This document shows positions 1 to 4,940 of a stretch of 5,653 nt of DNA, one piece after another. The stretch is from the NCBI GenBank assembly GCA_024403585.1, contig JAKSRN010000126.1, positions 1 through 5,653 of the forward strand, written 5' to 3'. The notes under the pieces are model-generated. The model had not been told where the DNA came from, ran no database searches, and saw nothing but the letters and a program-made list of their open reading frames with translations. The stretch comes from Lachnospiraceae bacterium. Its GTDB lineage: Bacteria > Bacillota > Clostridia > Lachnospirales > Lachnospiraceae. Made by a program: the position numbers and the translations under genes. Every line of letters begins with the position of its first letter. The stretch's first letter is position 1.

Positions 1-49
1 AAAAGCAGGCAGCGGTCCCGGCTTTCTTCTCCGGTTCCAGCTGCCTGCT
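1..49 (-). terminator. Rho-independent terminator of the pan operon
   Basis: Read on the minus strand, about 25 bases past the panD stop, a perfect 10-base inverted repeat (40-49 with 4-13, AGCAGGCAGC/GCTGCCTGCT) encloses further pairs: GG (37-38) with CC (14-15) and CCGG (31-34) with CCGG (18-21), around a 9-base loop at 22-30. The stem runs straight into at least four T residues at the window edge. This is a textbook intrinsic terminator and closes the panGBCD transcript. The rest of the T tract lies outside the window. Confidence 0.92.
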
Positions 50-74
50 GCTCTTCTGAAAACAGTATTTTGTT

Positions 75-464
75 TTACATATCCTCAAGAAGTCCGTGTT
101 TCTCGTATCTGGTGATACGGGCCGGATGATTGTTCTCATCCACAAATACAACTTTCGGAGCATGTGTCTTTGCTTCCTCTTCATCCAGAGTTGCATAGCA
201 CATGATAATGATCTTATCCCCCACAGATACACATCTTGCTGCAGCACCGTTCAGGCAGATCATTCCGCTTCCTCTTTCACCTGCAATAGTGTAGGTTTCA
301 AAGCGGCTGCCATTATCGATGTCAACGATCTGAACCTTCTCATACTCCAGAATGCCGGATTTCTCGAGAAGCTCCTCATCAACAGTAATGCTGCCAACGT
401 AATTCAGTTCTGCCTGCACAACAGTAGCGCGATGGATCTTACCTTTTAACATTGTAAGCTGCAT
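75..464 (-). CDS. panD: Aspartate 1-decarboxylase proenzyme PanD
   Basis: PanD decarboxylates L-aspartate to beta-alanine, one of the two halves of pantothenate, in the cytoplasm. It is a pyruvoyl enzyme that cleaves itself. The 129-residue length is normal for the family. The cleavage site is visible as Gly24-Ser25 in NYVGSI, where Ser25 would become the pyruvoyl group. Residues known to matter in the E. coli enzyme are at the same numbers here: Lys9, His11, Tyr22, Arg54, Thr57, Tyr58 and Asn72 (in LNGAAA). The start ATG at 464 has a clear AGGAGG 9 bases upstream. An in-frame ATG at Met5 is less well placed. The gene is last in the panGBCD operon, 16 bases after the panC stop, and is followed by the terminator at 1-49. 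No helper such as PanZ is visible. Confidence 0.97.
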   Translation of the reverse strand: MQLTMLKGKIHRATVVQAELNYVGSITVDEELLEKSGILEYEKVQIVDIDNGSRFETYTIAGERGSGMICLNGAAARCVSVGDKIIIMCYATLDEEEAKTHAPKVVFVDENNHPARITRYEKHGLLEDM

Positions 465-480
465 AAATCAGATCCTCCTG

Positions 481-1323
481 TTAGTCCCAGATAAAGTTGT
501 CGATGAGGCGGGTGGTACCAATGTACACTGCAATTGCAACCAGCATCGGTTTCTTCACCTCTTTGATCTGCTGCATGGTCAGACCGTCAACAGCTTTTAC
601 ATAGTCGATTCTTGCCATTGGCTCAGTTCCGATGAACTCTTTCATCTTCTCAACGATCACCTCTGCGCTTGTCTCACCCTGCTGGCAAAGCTCCTGTCCA
701 AGACGGATGCTGCGGCTCAGGATCAAAGCTACCTGACGCTCCTCAGCAGACAGGTAAGTGTTTCTGGAGCTCTTAGCAAGTCCATCTTCCTCACGGATGA
801 TCGGGCATCCGATGATCTCGATATCCATGTTCAGGTCATCTACCATATGTTTGATGATGGCCAGCTGCTGTGCATCTTTCTGTCCGAAGTAAGCACGGTC
901 AGGCTGAACAATGTTGAAAAGCTTGCTGACAACAGTACAAACGCCACGGAAATGAACCGGACGGCTCAGTCCACAAAGTTCCTCTGTCAGAACACTCATA
1001 TCAACAAATGAGCTGAAGCCCTCATGATACATCTCTTCTGGTTCCGGATGGAAGATCAGGTCAACACCCAGGCTCTCGCAGAGTGCTGCATCCTTCTCCA
1101 GATCTCTTGGATAGCTTGCCAGGTCCTCTGTAGGTCCAAACTGCATTGGATTTACGAAAATGCTGACTGCTACACGATCGTTATTTGCTCTTGCTGCTTT
1201 GATCAGGCTTGCATGACCCTCATGCAGGTATCCCATAGTTGGTACAAAGCCTACGGAAAGGCCTTCTTTTTTCCATGCCTTAACCTGTGCTCTTACAGCA
1301 GCGATTGTTCCTTCAATTTTCAT
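481..1323 (-). CDS. panC: Pantothenate synthetase (pantoate-beta-alanine ligase) PanC
   Basis: PanC condenses pantoate with beta-alanine through a pantoyl-adenylate, using ATP, to give pantothenate. It belongs to the nucleotidyltransferase superfamily. The 280 residues match the usual length. Visible motifs in order are PTMGYLHEGH (28-37, with the HIGH-type signature HEGH at 34-37), FVNPMQF (56-62, pantoate pocket), FGQKDAQQL (146-154, ATP site) and KSSRN (184-188, the KMSKS-like loop). The C-terminal dimer domain follows. The ATG at 1323 has AAGGAG about 8 bases upstream. The gene sits between panB (107-base gap with a hairpin) and panD (16-base gap). It appears intact, with nothing unusual in the protein. 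Confidence 0.97.
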   Translation of the reverse strand: MKIEGTIAAVRAQVKAWKKEGLSVGFVPTMGYLHEGHASLIKAARANNDRVAVSIFVNPMQFGPTEDLASYPRDLEKDAALCESLGVDLIFHPEPEEMYHEGFSSFVDMSVLTEELCGLSRPVHFRGVCTVVSKLFNIVQPDRAYFGQKDAQQLAIIKHMVDDLNMDIEIIGCPIIREEDGLAKSSRNTYLSAEERQVALILSRSIRLGQELCQQGETSAEVIVEKMKEFIGTEPMARIDYVKAVDGLTMQQIKEVKKPMLVAIAVYIGTTRLIDNFIWD

Positions 1324-1380
1324 AGTAATATCTCCTTCTTGTATAGCGGAGTCTTTTCTTTTTCAAGGCGACTCTGCAGA

Positions 1381-1407
1381 CGGGTGGGAATCACAGATTC
1401 CCATCCG
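1381..1407 (-). other. Strong hairpin between panB and panC
   Basis: The 107-base panB-panC gap (1324-1430) contains a nearly perfect palindrome. GGGAATC (1386-1392) and GATTCCC (1396-1402) surround a 3-base spacer, and the arms extend to 1381 and 1407, giving 12 positions with a single mismatch on the minus-strand RNA. The downstream minus-strand sequence has no run of T, so it does not look like a terminator. A shorter pair, GAGTC/GACTC, follows it downstream toward panC. Likely roles are RNA processing or protection of the upstream panB message, or modest attenuation. These roles are inference. Confidence 0.6.
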
Positions 1408-1430
1408 ATTTATTTCTGCAAATCTGAAAA

Positions 1431-2273
1431 TTACATGTTATAAAGTGCGTTCAGCTCTTTCTCTACCTCCGGATCGATGGCATAGATATTCTCCTCGCCT
1501 GGGAAAGTAGAATCTTTTGTCTCTTTAATGTACTCGTCACATGCATTCAGGATTACCTCTCCTACATTAGCGAATACTTTTGCAAATTTTGGTTTCTTTC
1601 CTGGGAACATACCGAGCATATCCTGGTAAACCAGAACCTGTCCGTCACACTCAGCACCTGCACCGATACCGATTGTTGGGATAGACAGCTCTTTTGTGAT
1701 GATTGCTGCTACAGGAGCAGGGATTCCCTCAAGAACAACCATGGAAGCACCAGCTGCCTCAACACGTTTTGCGTCCTCGATCAGAGTTTTTGCAGCCTCA
1801 AGGCTCTTACCCTGCACACGGAAACCACCGAAAGCGTTGATAGACTGTGGTGTCAGTCCAAGATGTCCGCAGACAGGAATGGTAGCTTTTACGATTGCCT
1901 CAATCTGAGGGCATACATCAGCACCACCCTCGAGTTTTACCATGTTAGCACGGCCTTCTTTGATGAGGCGGCCTGCATTTACAACAGCATCCTCAACGGA
2001 TACCTGATAAGACATGAAAGGCATATCACATACGATCAGGGCATTCTTAGCACCACGTGCTACAGCTGCAGAGTGATGGATCATGTCCTCCATTGTTACG
2101 GAAAGTGTATCTTCATAACCCAGGACAGTCATTCCAAGAGAATCTCCGATCAGCAGAGTATTGATGCCTGCTTTATCAAAAAGACTTGCTGTGGAATAGT
2201 CATAGCATGTCAGCATTGTGATCTTGTCTCCCTGAGTTTTCTGTTTCATTAATGTTGCTACAGTGTTTTTCAT
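1431..2273 (-). CDS. panB: Ketopantoate hydroxymethyltransferase PanB
   Basis: PanB transfers a hydroxymethyl group from 5,10-methylenetetrahydrofolate to 2-oxoisovalerate (the valine precursor), giving ketopantoate, the first committed step to pantothenate. The protein has 280 residues, a little longer than the usual 260-275, and folds as a TIM barrel in known relatives. Key residues are present: magnesium ligands Asp44 (in IGDS), Asp83 (in CDMPF) and Glu115 (in VKLEGG, with Lys113), and the catalytic-region Glu182 (in VLEGIP). GHLGLTPQ (136-143) and GIGAG (202-206) are also typical. The start ATG at 2273 overlaps the panG stop as ATGA, so the two genes are probably translationally coupled. 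GGAGG lies about 10 bases upstream, inside panG. Confidence 0.97.
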   Translation of the reverse strand: MKNTVATLMKQKTQGDKITMLTCYDYSTASLFDKAGINTLLIGDSLGMTVLGYEDTLSVTMEDMIHHSAAVARGAKNALIVCDMPFMSYQVSVEDAVVNAGRLIKEGRANMVKLEGGADVCPQIEAIVKATIPVCGHLGLTPQSINAFGGFRVQGKSLEAAKTLIEDAKRVEAAGASMVVLEGIPAPVAAIITKELSIPTIGIGAGAECDGQVLVYQDMLGMFPGKKPKFAKVFANVGEVILNACDEYIKETKDSTFPGEENIYAIDPEVEKELNALYNM

Positions 2274-3109
2274 GATAATGATTCCTCCAGTTTTTCATAA
2301 TCACGCTCCGGATTCTTTACCCGGGCAATCTTCAGTGCTTTCTTAGACAGAAGGCGGTAGATCTCTCTGTTATCCCCTTCCAGACATTCCAGCTCTTTCT
2401 CCACAGTTCCTACATCTGCTCTTTCAACGGGACCGGTCAGGCATCCGTCCAAAGAATGCTCCAGCATATGGGCACAATTGGCCATCATAAATGGTGCAAG
2501 GGCACCTCTTGCTGCTTCCTCCGAAAAACCACACTGCTGCAGTTCTTCCATAGCAGTCTGTGCCAGTCCAAGAACCAGATTGCTGGCAAATACAGCTGCC
2601 GCATGATAGCGGACCTTATCTGCCGGGGCAAGAGAAATAACCTGATTTCCGCAGTCAGAAATCAGAGCGGTCATCTCGCTCTTCCTGTCTTCGTCTCCTT
2701 CAATTGTAAAAAGGGCTGTGGAAAGCTCCTTGTAAGAATGCAGTTTACTGTTGACTGCAAGGAGCGGGTGGATAGAATAGGTGCTGCACAGATACGCAGC
2801 CTTATCCGAAAAGACGTCTGATGATAAAACACCACTGCAATGGCAGATCACTTTGTCTTTGATCTGCATGCTTTTCAACTGTTCCCAAACCTGGACAATA
2901 CATCCATCCGGGACAGTCAGAAATAAAACTTCACTATCCTGCACCAGTTCTTCTAATGAATCATAACTTCTGGTACCGGTAAAATTTGCTGCCTCCTGGG
3001 CAGACTGAGGATTTCTGCTGAAGTAGCCGTTCAGGCAAGCGCCATGATCCGACAGATACTTACCAAGGGAAAAACCAACTTTTCCCGCGCCGATCAATCC
3101 AATTCTCAT
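2270..3109 (-). CDS. panG: DUF2520-type ketopantoate reductase (PanG)
   Basis: This is a 279-residue Rossmann-fold reductase with a C-terminal DUF2520 domain. The NADP-binding region starts with MRIGLIGAGKVG (glycines 7, 9, 12). SRNP (31-34) follows strand 2, and its Arg suggests NADPH preference. TVPD is at 65-68. Further family motifs are HCSG (90-93), SIHPL (112-116), YHAAAVFASN (168-177) and LTGPVERAD (224-232). PanG was described in Francisella, with an Enterococcus faecalis homologue, as a ketopantoate reductase that replaces PanE. Membership of that group is inferred here from the domain type and from being the first gene before panB, panC and panD, where the otherwise missing reductase step belongs. 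The frame stays open to a TTG at 3289, but the start is placed at 3109: GGAGG is 7 bases upstream and the Rossmann strand begins at once. A second ATG at 3115 is only 1 base from the ribosome site. Confidence 0.85.
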   Translation of the reverse strand: MRIGLIGAGKVGFSLGKYLSDHGACLNGYFSRNPQSAQEAANFTGTRSYDSLEELVQDSEVLFLTVPDGCIVQVWEQLKSMQIKDKVICHCSGVLSSDVFSDKAAYLCSTYSIHPLLAVNSKLHSYKELSTALFTIEGDEDRKSEMTALISDCGNQVISLAPADKVRYHAAAVFASNLVLGLAQTAMEELQQCGFSEEAARGALAPFMMANCAHMLEHSLDGCLTGPVERADVGTVEKELECLEGDNREIYRLLSKKALKIARVKNPERDYEKLEESLS

Positions 3110-3288
3110 ACGCATCCCTCCTTTATCCAGGTGGGATAGTAAAGTCCTGTTCCTGTAAGTGATACAAGCTTTCTGCGAAGAGTGTTTTCTTTTTTTATTC
3201 CGGCTTCCATCCTTCAAAGGTACAGAGCCGTGCAATAAGAAAGGTGCTATAAAGCACAAAGGTATAACTTCTTTTCGAATGCTATCCA
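3110..3288 (-). promoter_or_regulatory. Long untranslated leader of panGBCD
   Basis: From the predicted start of transcription (about 3288) to the panG ATG there are roughly 180 bases with no convincing reading frame of their own. The leader holds three hairpins: GTGCT/AGCAC around a 4-base loop at 3244-3257, a concentric pair CGGCT/AGCCG with CCT/AGG inside at 3201-3230, and the small stem beside the ribosome site. An A-rich stretch lies at about 3185-3199. No terminator with a T run is present, so classical transcription attenuation is not supported. I see no T-box signature. Whether the structure belongs to the described 'pan' RNA motif family cannot be decided by eye. Confidence 0.4.
3117..3144 (-). 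promoter_or_regulatory. panG ribosome site with adjoining hairpin
   Basis: The sequence AAAGGAGG precedes the panG ATG at 3109 by 7 bases, which decides between the two close ATG codons (3109 and 3115). Immediately upstream on the minus strand a small hairpin forms from TATCC (3138-3134) and GGATA (3128-3124) around the loop CACCT. CTTT at 3144-3141 could also pair with AAAG at the start of the ribosome site. This could partly mask translation initiation, but the stem is short and the effect is inferred. Confidence 0.55.
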
Positions 3289-3305
3289 AAGCGCATTATA
3301 GCACC
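3243..3305. repeat. Paired palindromic sites at the pan promoter (candidate operators)
   Basis: GGTGCTATAAAGCAC on the plus strand at 3243-3257 recurs as GGTGCTATAATGCGC on the minus strand at 3305-3291, 13 of 15 bases identical, with the first ten perfect. Each copy is itself palindromic: GTGCTATAAAGCAC at 3244-3257 is a perfect 5-4-5 palindrome, and the other is nearly so. The site at 3291-3305 covers the -10 box, a classic repressor position. The second lies about 47 bases further downstream, in the leader. Two matching dyads this close suggest a DNA-binding regulator acting at two sites. No regulator gene is in the window, so its identity is unknown. Confidence 0.6.
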
Positions 3306-3323
3306 AGTAATCTGCTCCTTCAA
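3295..3323 (-). promoter_or_regulatory. Sigma-A promoter of panGBCD
   Basis: On the minus strand, TTGAAG (3323-3318) and a perfect TATAAT (3300-3295) are separated by exactly 17 bases, and the -10 is preceded by TGC, making it an extended -10 promoter. Transcription would begin near 3288. The -35 box is also one arm of an inverted repeat, CCTTCAA/TTGAAGG (3317-3323 and 3350-3356). It drives the four-gene pan operon separately from coaBC, although read-through from coaBC is possible because no good terminator lies between them. Confidence 0.8.
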
Positions 3324-3419
3324 TCACTCCTTGTCGCAAAAAGGTATTTTTGAAGGTACAATTCTATGAAAAATCTGTGTTCTGCCATTTGGGGGTATGA
3401 GTGCTTTCCAGCTATACTC

Positions 3420-3441
3420 TTACTTGGCAGCTCCGATTTCC
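3420..3441 (-). repeat. Echo of the coaBC 3' end downstream of its stop
   Basis: The last 22 bases of coaBC (3473-3452) recur 32 bases further on. The copy would read EIGAAK then stop, the same residues as the real C terminus. Nineteen of 22 bases match, and the three differences fall at third codon positions and are synonymous (GGC/GGA, GCT/GCC, AAA/AAG). The copy is out of frame with coaBC and has no gene body before it. It looks like the leftover 3' tip of a second or replaced coaBC allele. Confidence 0.75.
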
Positions 3442-3451
3442 GACAATGCTT

Positions 3452-4651
3452 TTATTTAGCAGCGCCGATTTCCAGCAGGCGGTCCAGGATCTGCATGGAT
3501 ACAGACTCCTTACTCATCAGATCCAGTCTTCTCACATCTGTTTTGGAGATCAGTGTCATTACATTGGTGTCCGTTCCGAATCCTGCACCGGCCACCTTCA
3601 GGTTATTGGCACAGATCAGATCCAGGTTCTTCTTCTCCAGCTTACCTTTCGCATACTCCTCCAGATTGCTGGTCTCCATGGCAAAACCACAGAGCAGCTG
3701 ACCCGGACGTTTGTGAGCACCTAAGTAAGCCAGTGTATCCTCGGTACGCTCCAGCTGGATACTGGAATCTCCGTCTTTCTTTTTGATCTTCTCATCTGCC
3801 ACTTCTGTTGGACGATAGTCTGCAACAGCTGCTGCCTTGATGATCATATCCTGCTCAGCTCCCACTGATGTTACAGCCTCAAAGAGATCTCTTGCACTCT
3901 TGATCTTCACGGTCTTCACGAACTCCGGTGGTGTCAGGGCAGTTTGACCTGTAACCAGAGTAACCTCTGCACCTCTGAGCATAGCCATTCTTGCCAGTGC
4001 ATATCCCATCTTTCCTGTGGAGTGATTGGTGATATAACGGACAGGATCAATGGCTTCCTGGGTTGGGCCAGCTGTAACAAGGACTTTTTTACCGGCCAGA
4101 TCCTTCGGAAAAGCAATGGCTCTCAGGATATGCTCCACAATGATTCGCTCCTCCGGGAATTTACCCTTGCCAACATCTCCGCAAGCCAGAAGACCGGATG
4201 CAGGCTCGATCAGCTCCCAGCCATAAGAAACAAGTTTTTTCATATTGTCCTGGGTAACCGGATTCTCATACATTCTGGTATTCATGGCAGGTGCAGCCAG
4301 TTTTGGACAGGTGCATGCCAGGATCGTAGTGGTCAGCATATCATCTGCCAGACCATTGGCCAGTTTTGCAAGCACATTGGCTGTAGCCGGTGCGATAATA
4401 GCAAGATCGGCTTTTTTAGCCAGCTCCACATGCTCTACCTCAAACTGGAAATTGCGGTCAAAAGTATCGGTCAGACATTTGTTGGATGTCAGTGTTTCAA
4501 AAGTGATTGGTGTAATAAACTGCTGTGCATTGGCAGTCATGATCACATGTACATCTGCATGCTGTTTTTTCAGAAGGCTGGCAAGATTTGCTGCCTTATA
4601 TGCGGCAATACCGCCTGTTACTCCAAGAATGATTGTTTTTCCCTTTAACAT
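3452..4651 (-). CDS. coaBC: Bifunctional CoaBC: phosphopantothenoylcysteine synthetase/decarboxylase
   Basis: CoaBC carries out two successive coenzyme A steps in the cytoplasm. The C-terminal CoaB domain joins 4'-phosphopantothenate to cysteine using CTP, and the N-terminal flavin CoaC domain decarboxylates the product to 4'-phosphopantetheine. The length (399 residues) is typical. CoaC (about 1-180) shows GVTGGIAAYK (10-19, FMN site), catalytic His74 in VEHVELA, PAMNTRMYEN (121-130, the PxMNxxMW motif with Tyr for Trp) and Cys157 in the LLACGDVGKG flap. CoaB (about 187-399) shows VTAGPTQEAIDPVRYITNHSTGKMG with Asn209, AAAVADYRP with Asp278, and the KIKKK lysines around 288-292. The ATG at 4651 has GGAG about 9 bases upstream. 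The gene is divergent from coaX and upstream of the pan operon. Confidence 0.97.
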   Translation of the reverse strand: MLKGKTIILGVTGGIAAYKAANLASLLKKQHADVHVIMTANAQQFITPITFETLTSNKCLTDTFDRNFQFEVEHVELAKKADLAIIAPATANVLAKLANGLADDMLTTTILACTCPKLAAPAMNTRMYENPVTQDNMKKLVSYGWELIEPASGLLACGDVGKGKFPEERIIVEHILRAIAFPKDLAGKKVLVTAGPTQEAIDPVRYITNHSTGKMGYALARMAMLRGAEVTLVTGQTALTPPEFVKTVKIKSARDLFEAVTSVGAEQDMIIKAAAVADYRPTEVADEKIKKKDGDSSIQLERTEDTLAYLGAHKRPGQLLCGFAMETSNLEEYAKGKLEKKNLDLICANNLKVAGAGFGTDTNVMTLISKTDVRRLDLMSKESVSMQILDRLLEIGAAK

Positions 4652-4703
4652 CCTTCTCTTCTCCTTTTCCTCTGCGAAAATATGTAATTCTCTATATCAA
4701 CCG

Positions 4704-4728
4704 ACTGCCTGATCTCTTTATCAGCAGT
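4704..4728 (-). promoter_or_regulatory. Hairpin in the coaBC leader
   Basis: Within the predicted leader of about 140 bases, minus-strand ACTGCTGAT (4728-4720) pairs with ATCAGGCAGT (4713-4704) around the loop AAAGAG, a 9-pair stem with one bulged G. It is not followed by a T run, so it is not a terminator. A second possible stem, AAGCGG/CCGCTT (4736-4741 with 4758-4763), lies just upstream in the same leader. A regulatory role is possible but unproven. Confidence 0.45.
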
Positions 4729-4758
4729 TCATATAAAGCGGCTCTTCGCATTCCACTC

Positions 4759-4839
4759 CGCTTCTTGCTTGTCTTGTTTGTATTGTTTTCATCCACGTCT
4801 ATAATAAGTGAATTTATCCATTCTTTCAAGCAAGAAGCG
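4759..4839. repeat. 13-base perfect inverted repeat at the coaBC promoter
   Basis: CGCTTCTTGCTTG at 4759-4771 is matched exactly by its reverse complement at 4827-4839, with 55 bases between. One arm overlaps the -35 box of the predicted coaBC promoter and the other lies in the early coaBC leader, so the pair brackets the promoter. Because one arm is upstream of the transcription start, it is unlikely to act as an RNA hairpin from that promoter. A two-site operator is the simpler reading. Confidence 0.6.
4801..4829 (-). promoter_or_regulatory. Sigma-A promoter of coaBC
   Basis: On the minus strand, TTGAAA (4829-4824, 5 of 6 to consensus) and TATTAT (4806-4801, 5 of 6) are separated by exactly 17 bases. 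Transcription would start near 4794, leaving a leader of about 140 bases before the coaBC ATG at 4651. The -35 box overlaps one arm of the 13-base inverted repeat. A TATAAT also occurs here on the plus strand (4800-4805), but its -35 match is poor. Confidence 0.72.
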
Positions 4840-4849
4840 TATGCTTTTA

Positions 4850-4879
4850 GTGGCATTTTTATCATACACATGCTATACT
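4850..4879 (+). promoter_or_regulatory. Probable promoter of coaX
   Basis: TATACT (4874-4879) preceded by TGC forms a good extended -10. The best -35 is GTGGCA (4850-4855), with an 18-base spacer and 4 of 6 matches, so the promoter leans on the extended -10. Transcription would start near 4886, about 55 bases before the coaX ATG. It faces away from the coaBC promoter. Confidence 0.6.
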
Positions 4880-4885
4880 AGTTAC

Positions 4886-4913
4886 GGATTCTCAAACAGA
4901 ACCCAAAGAATCC
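4886..4913 (+). promoter_or_regulatory. Inverted repeat at the coaX transcription start
   Basis: GGATTCT (4886-4892) and AGAATCC (4907-4913) are perfect complements around a 14-base spacer and begin at the predicted start of transcription. They could form a 5' stem in the coaX message or an operator. There is no T run after it and the ribosome site lies beyond it, so neither termination nor masking is obvious. Confidence 0.4.
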
Positions 4914-4940
4914 CTTTCCTTGATTGGAGACGCTAAAATT

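Noticed and set aside
96..449. Plus-strand frame antisense to panD
   Set aside because: It is a shadow of panD with no start signals or recognisable domain. The same applies to plus-strand frames across panC and panB and minus-strand frames across coaX.
1340..1366. Internal promoter before panC (TTGAAA and TATACA on the minus strand)
   Set aside because: The spacer is only 15 bases, and transcription would start at the ribosome site itself.
3248..3253. TATAAA on the plus strand as an antisense promoter
   Set aside because: The -35 position reads GAGCCG, with no match to consensus, and no plus-strand gene follows.
3110..3289. N-terminal extension of panG to a TTG at 3289 (60 extra residues)
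   Set aside because: The extension has no ribosome site, starts at the predicted transcription start, has no family-like sequence, and sits before a well-spaced GGAGG and ATG at the Rossmann strand.
3337..3352. CAAAAA-GGTA-TTTTTG as a terminator after coaBC
   Set aside because: The stem is almost entirely A-T and too weak, and it directly precedes the pan promoter. No convincing terminator separates coaBC from the pan operon.
3217..3358. Four copies of AAGGTA on the plus strand at 3217, 3259, 3341 and 3353
   Set aside because: The motif is short, the spacing irregular and the flanks differ, so chance or shared A-rich composition is enough to explain them.
3944..4648. Plus-strand frame of 234 codons antisense to coaBC
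   Set aside because: It lies wholly opposite the well-recognised coaBC gene, has no ribosome site and a cysteine/histidine-rich, non-family-like composition. It is a shadow frame.
4723..4794. Short leader frame beginning ATGAAAACAATA in the coaBC leader
   Set aside because: There is no ribosome site, the ATG falls at or next to the predicted transcription start, and the peptide shows no regulatory codon run.
4633..4881. Plus-strand frame of 82 codons across the coaBC start and the divergent control region
   Set aside because: It begins inside coaBC, has no ribosome site, and covers both promoters. Its hydrophobic look comes from T-rich non-coding sequence.
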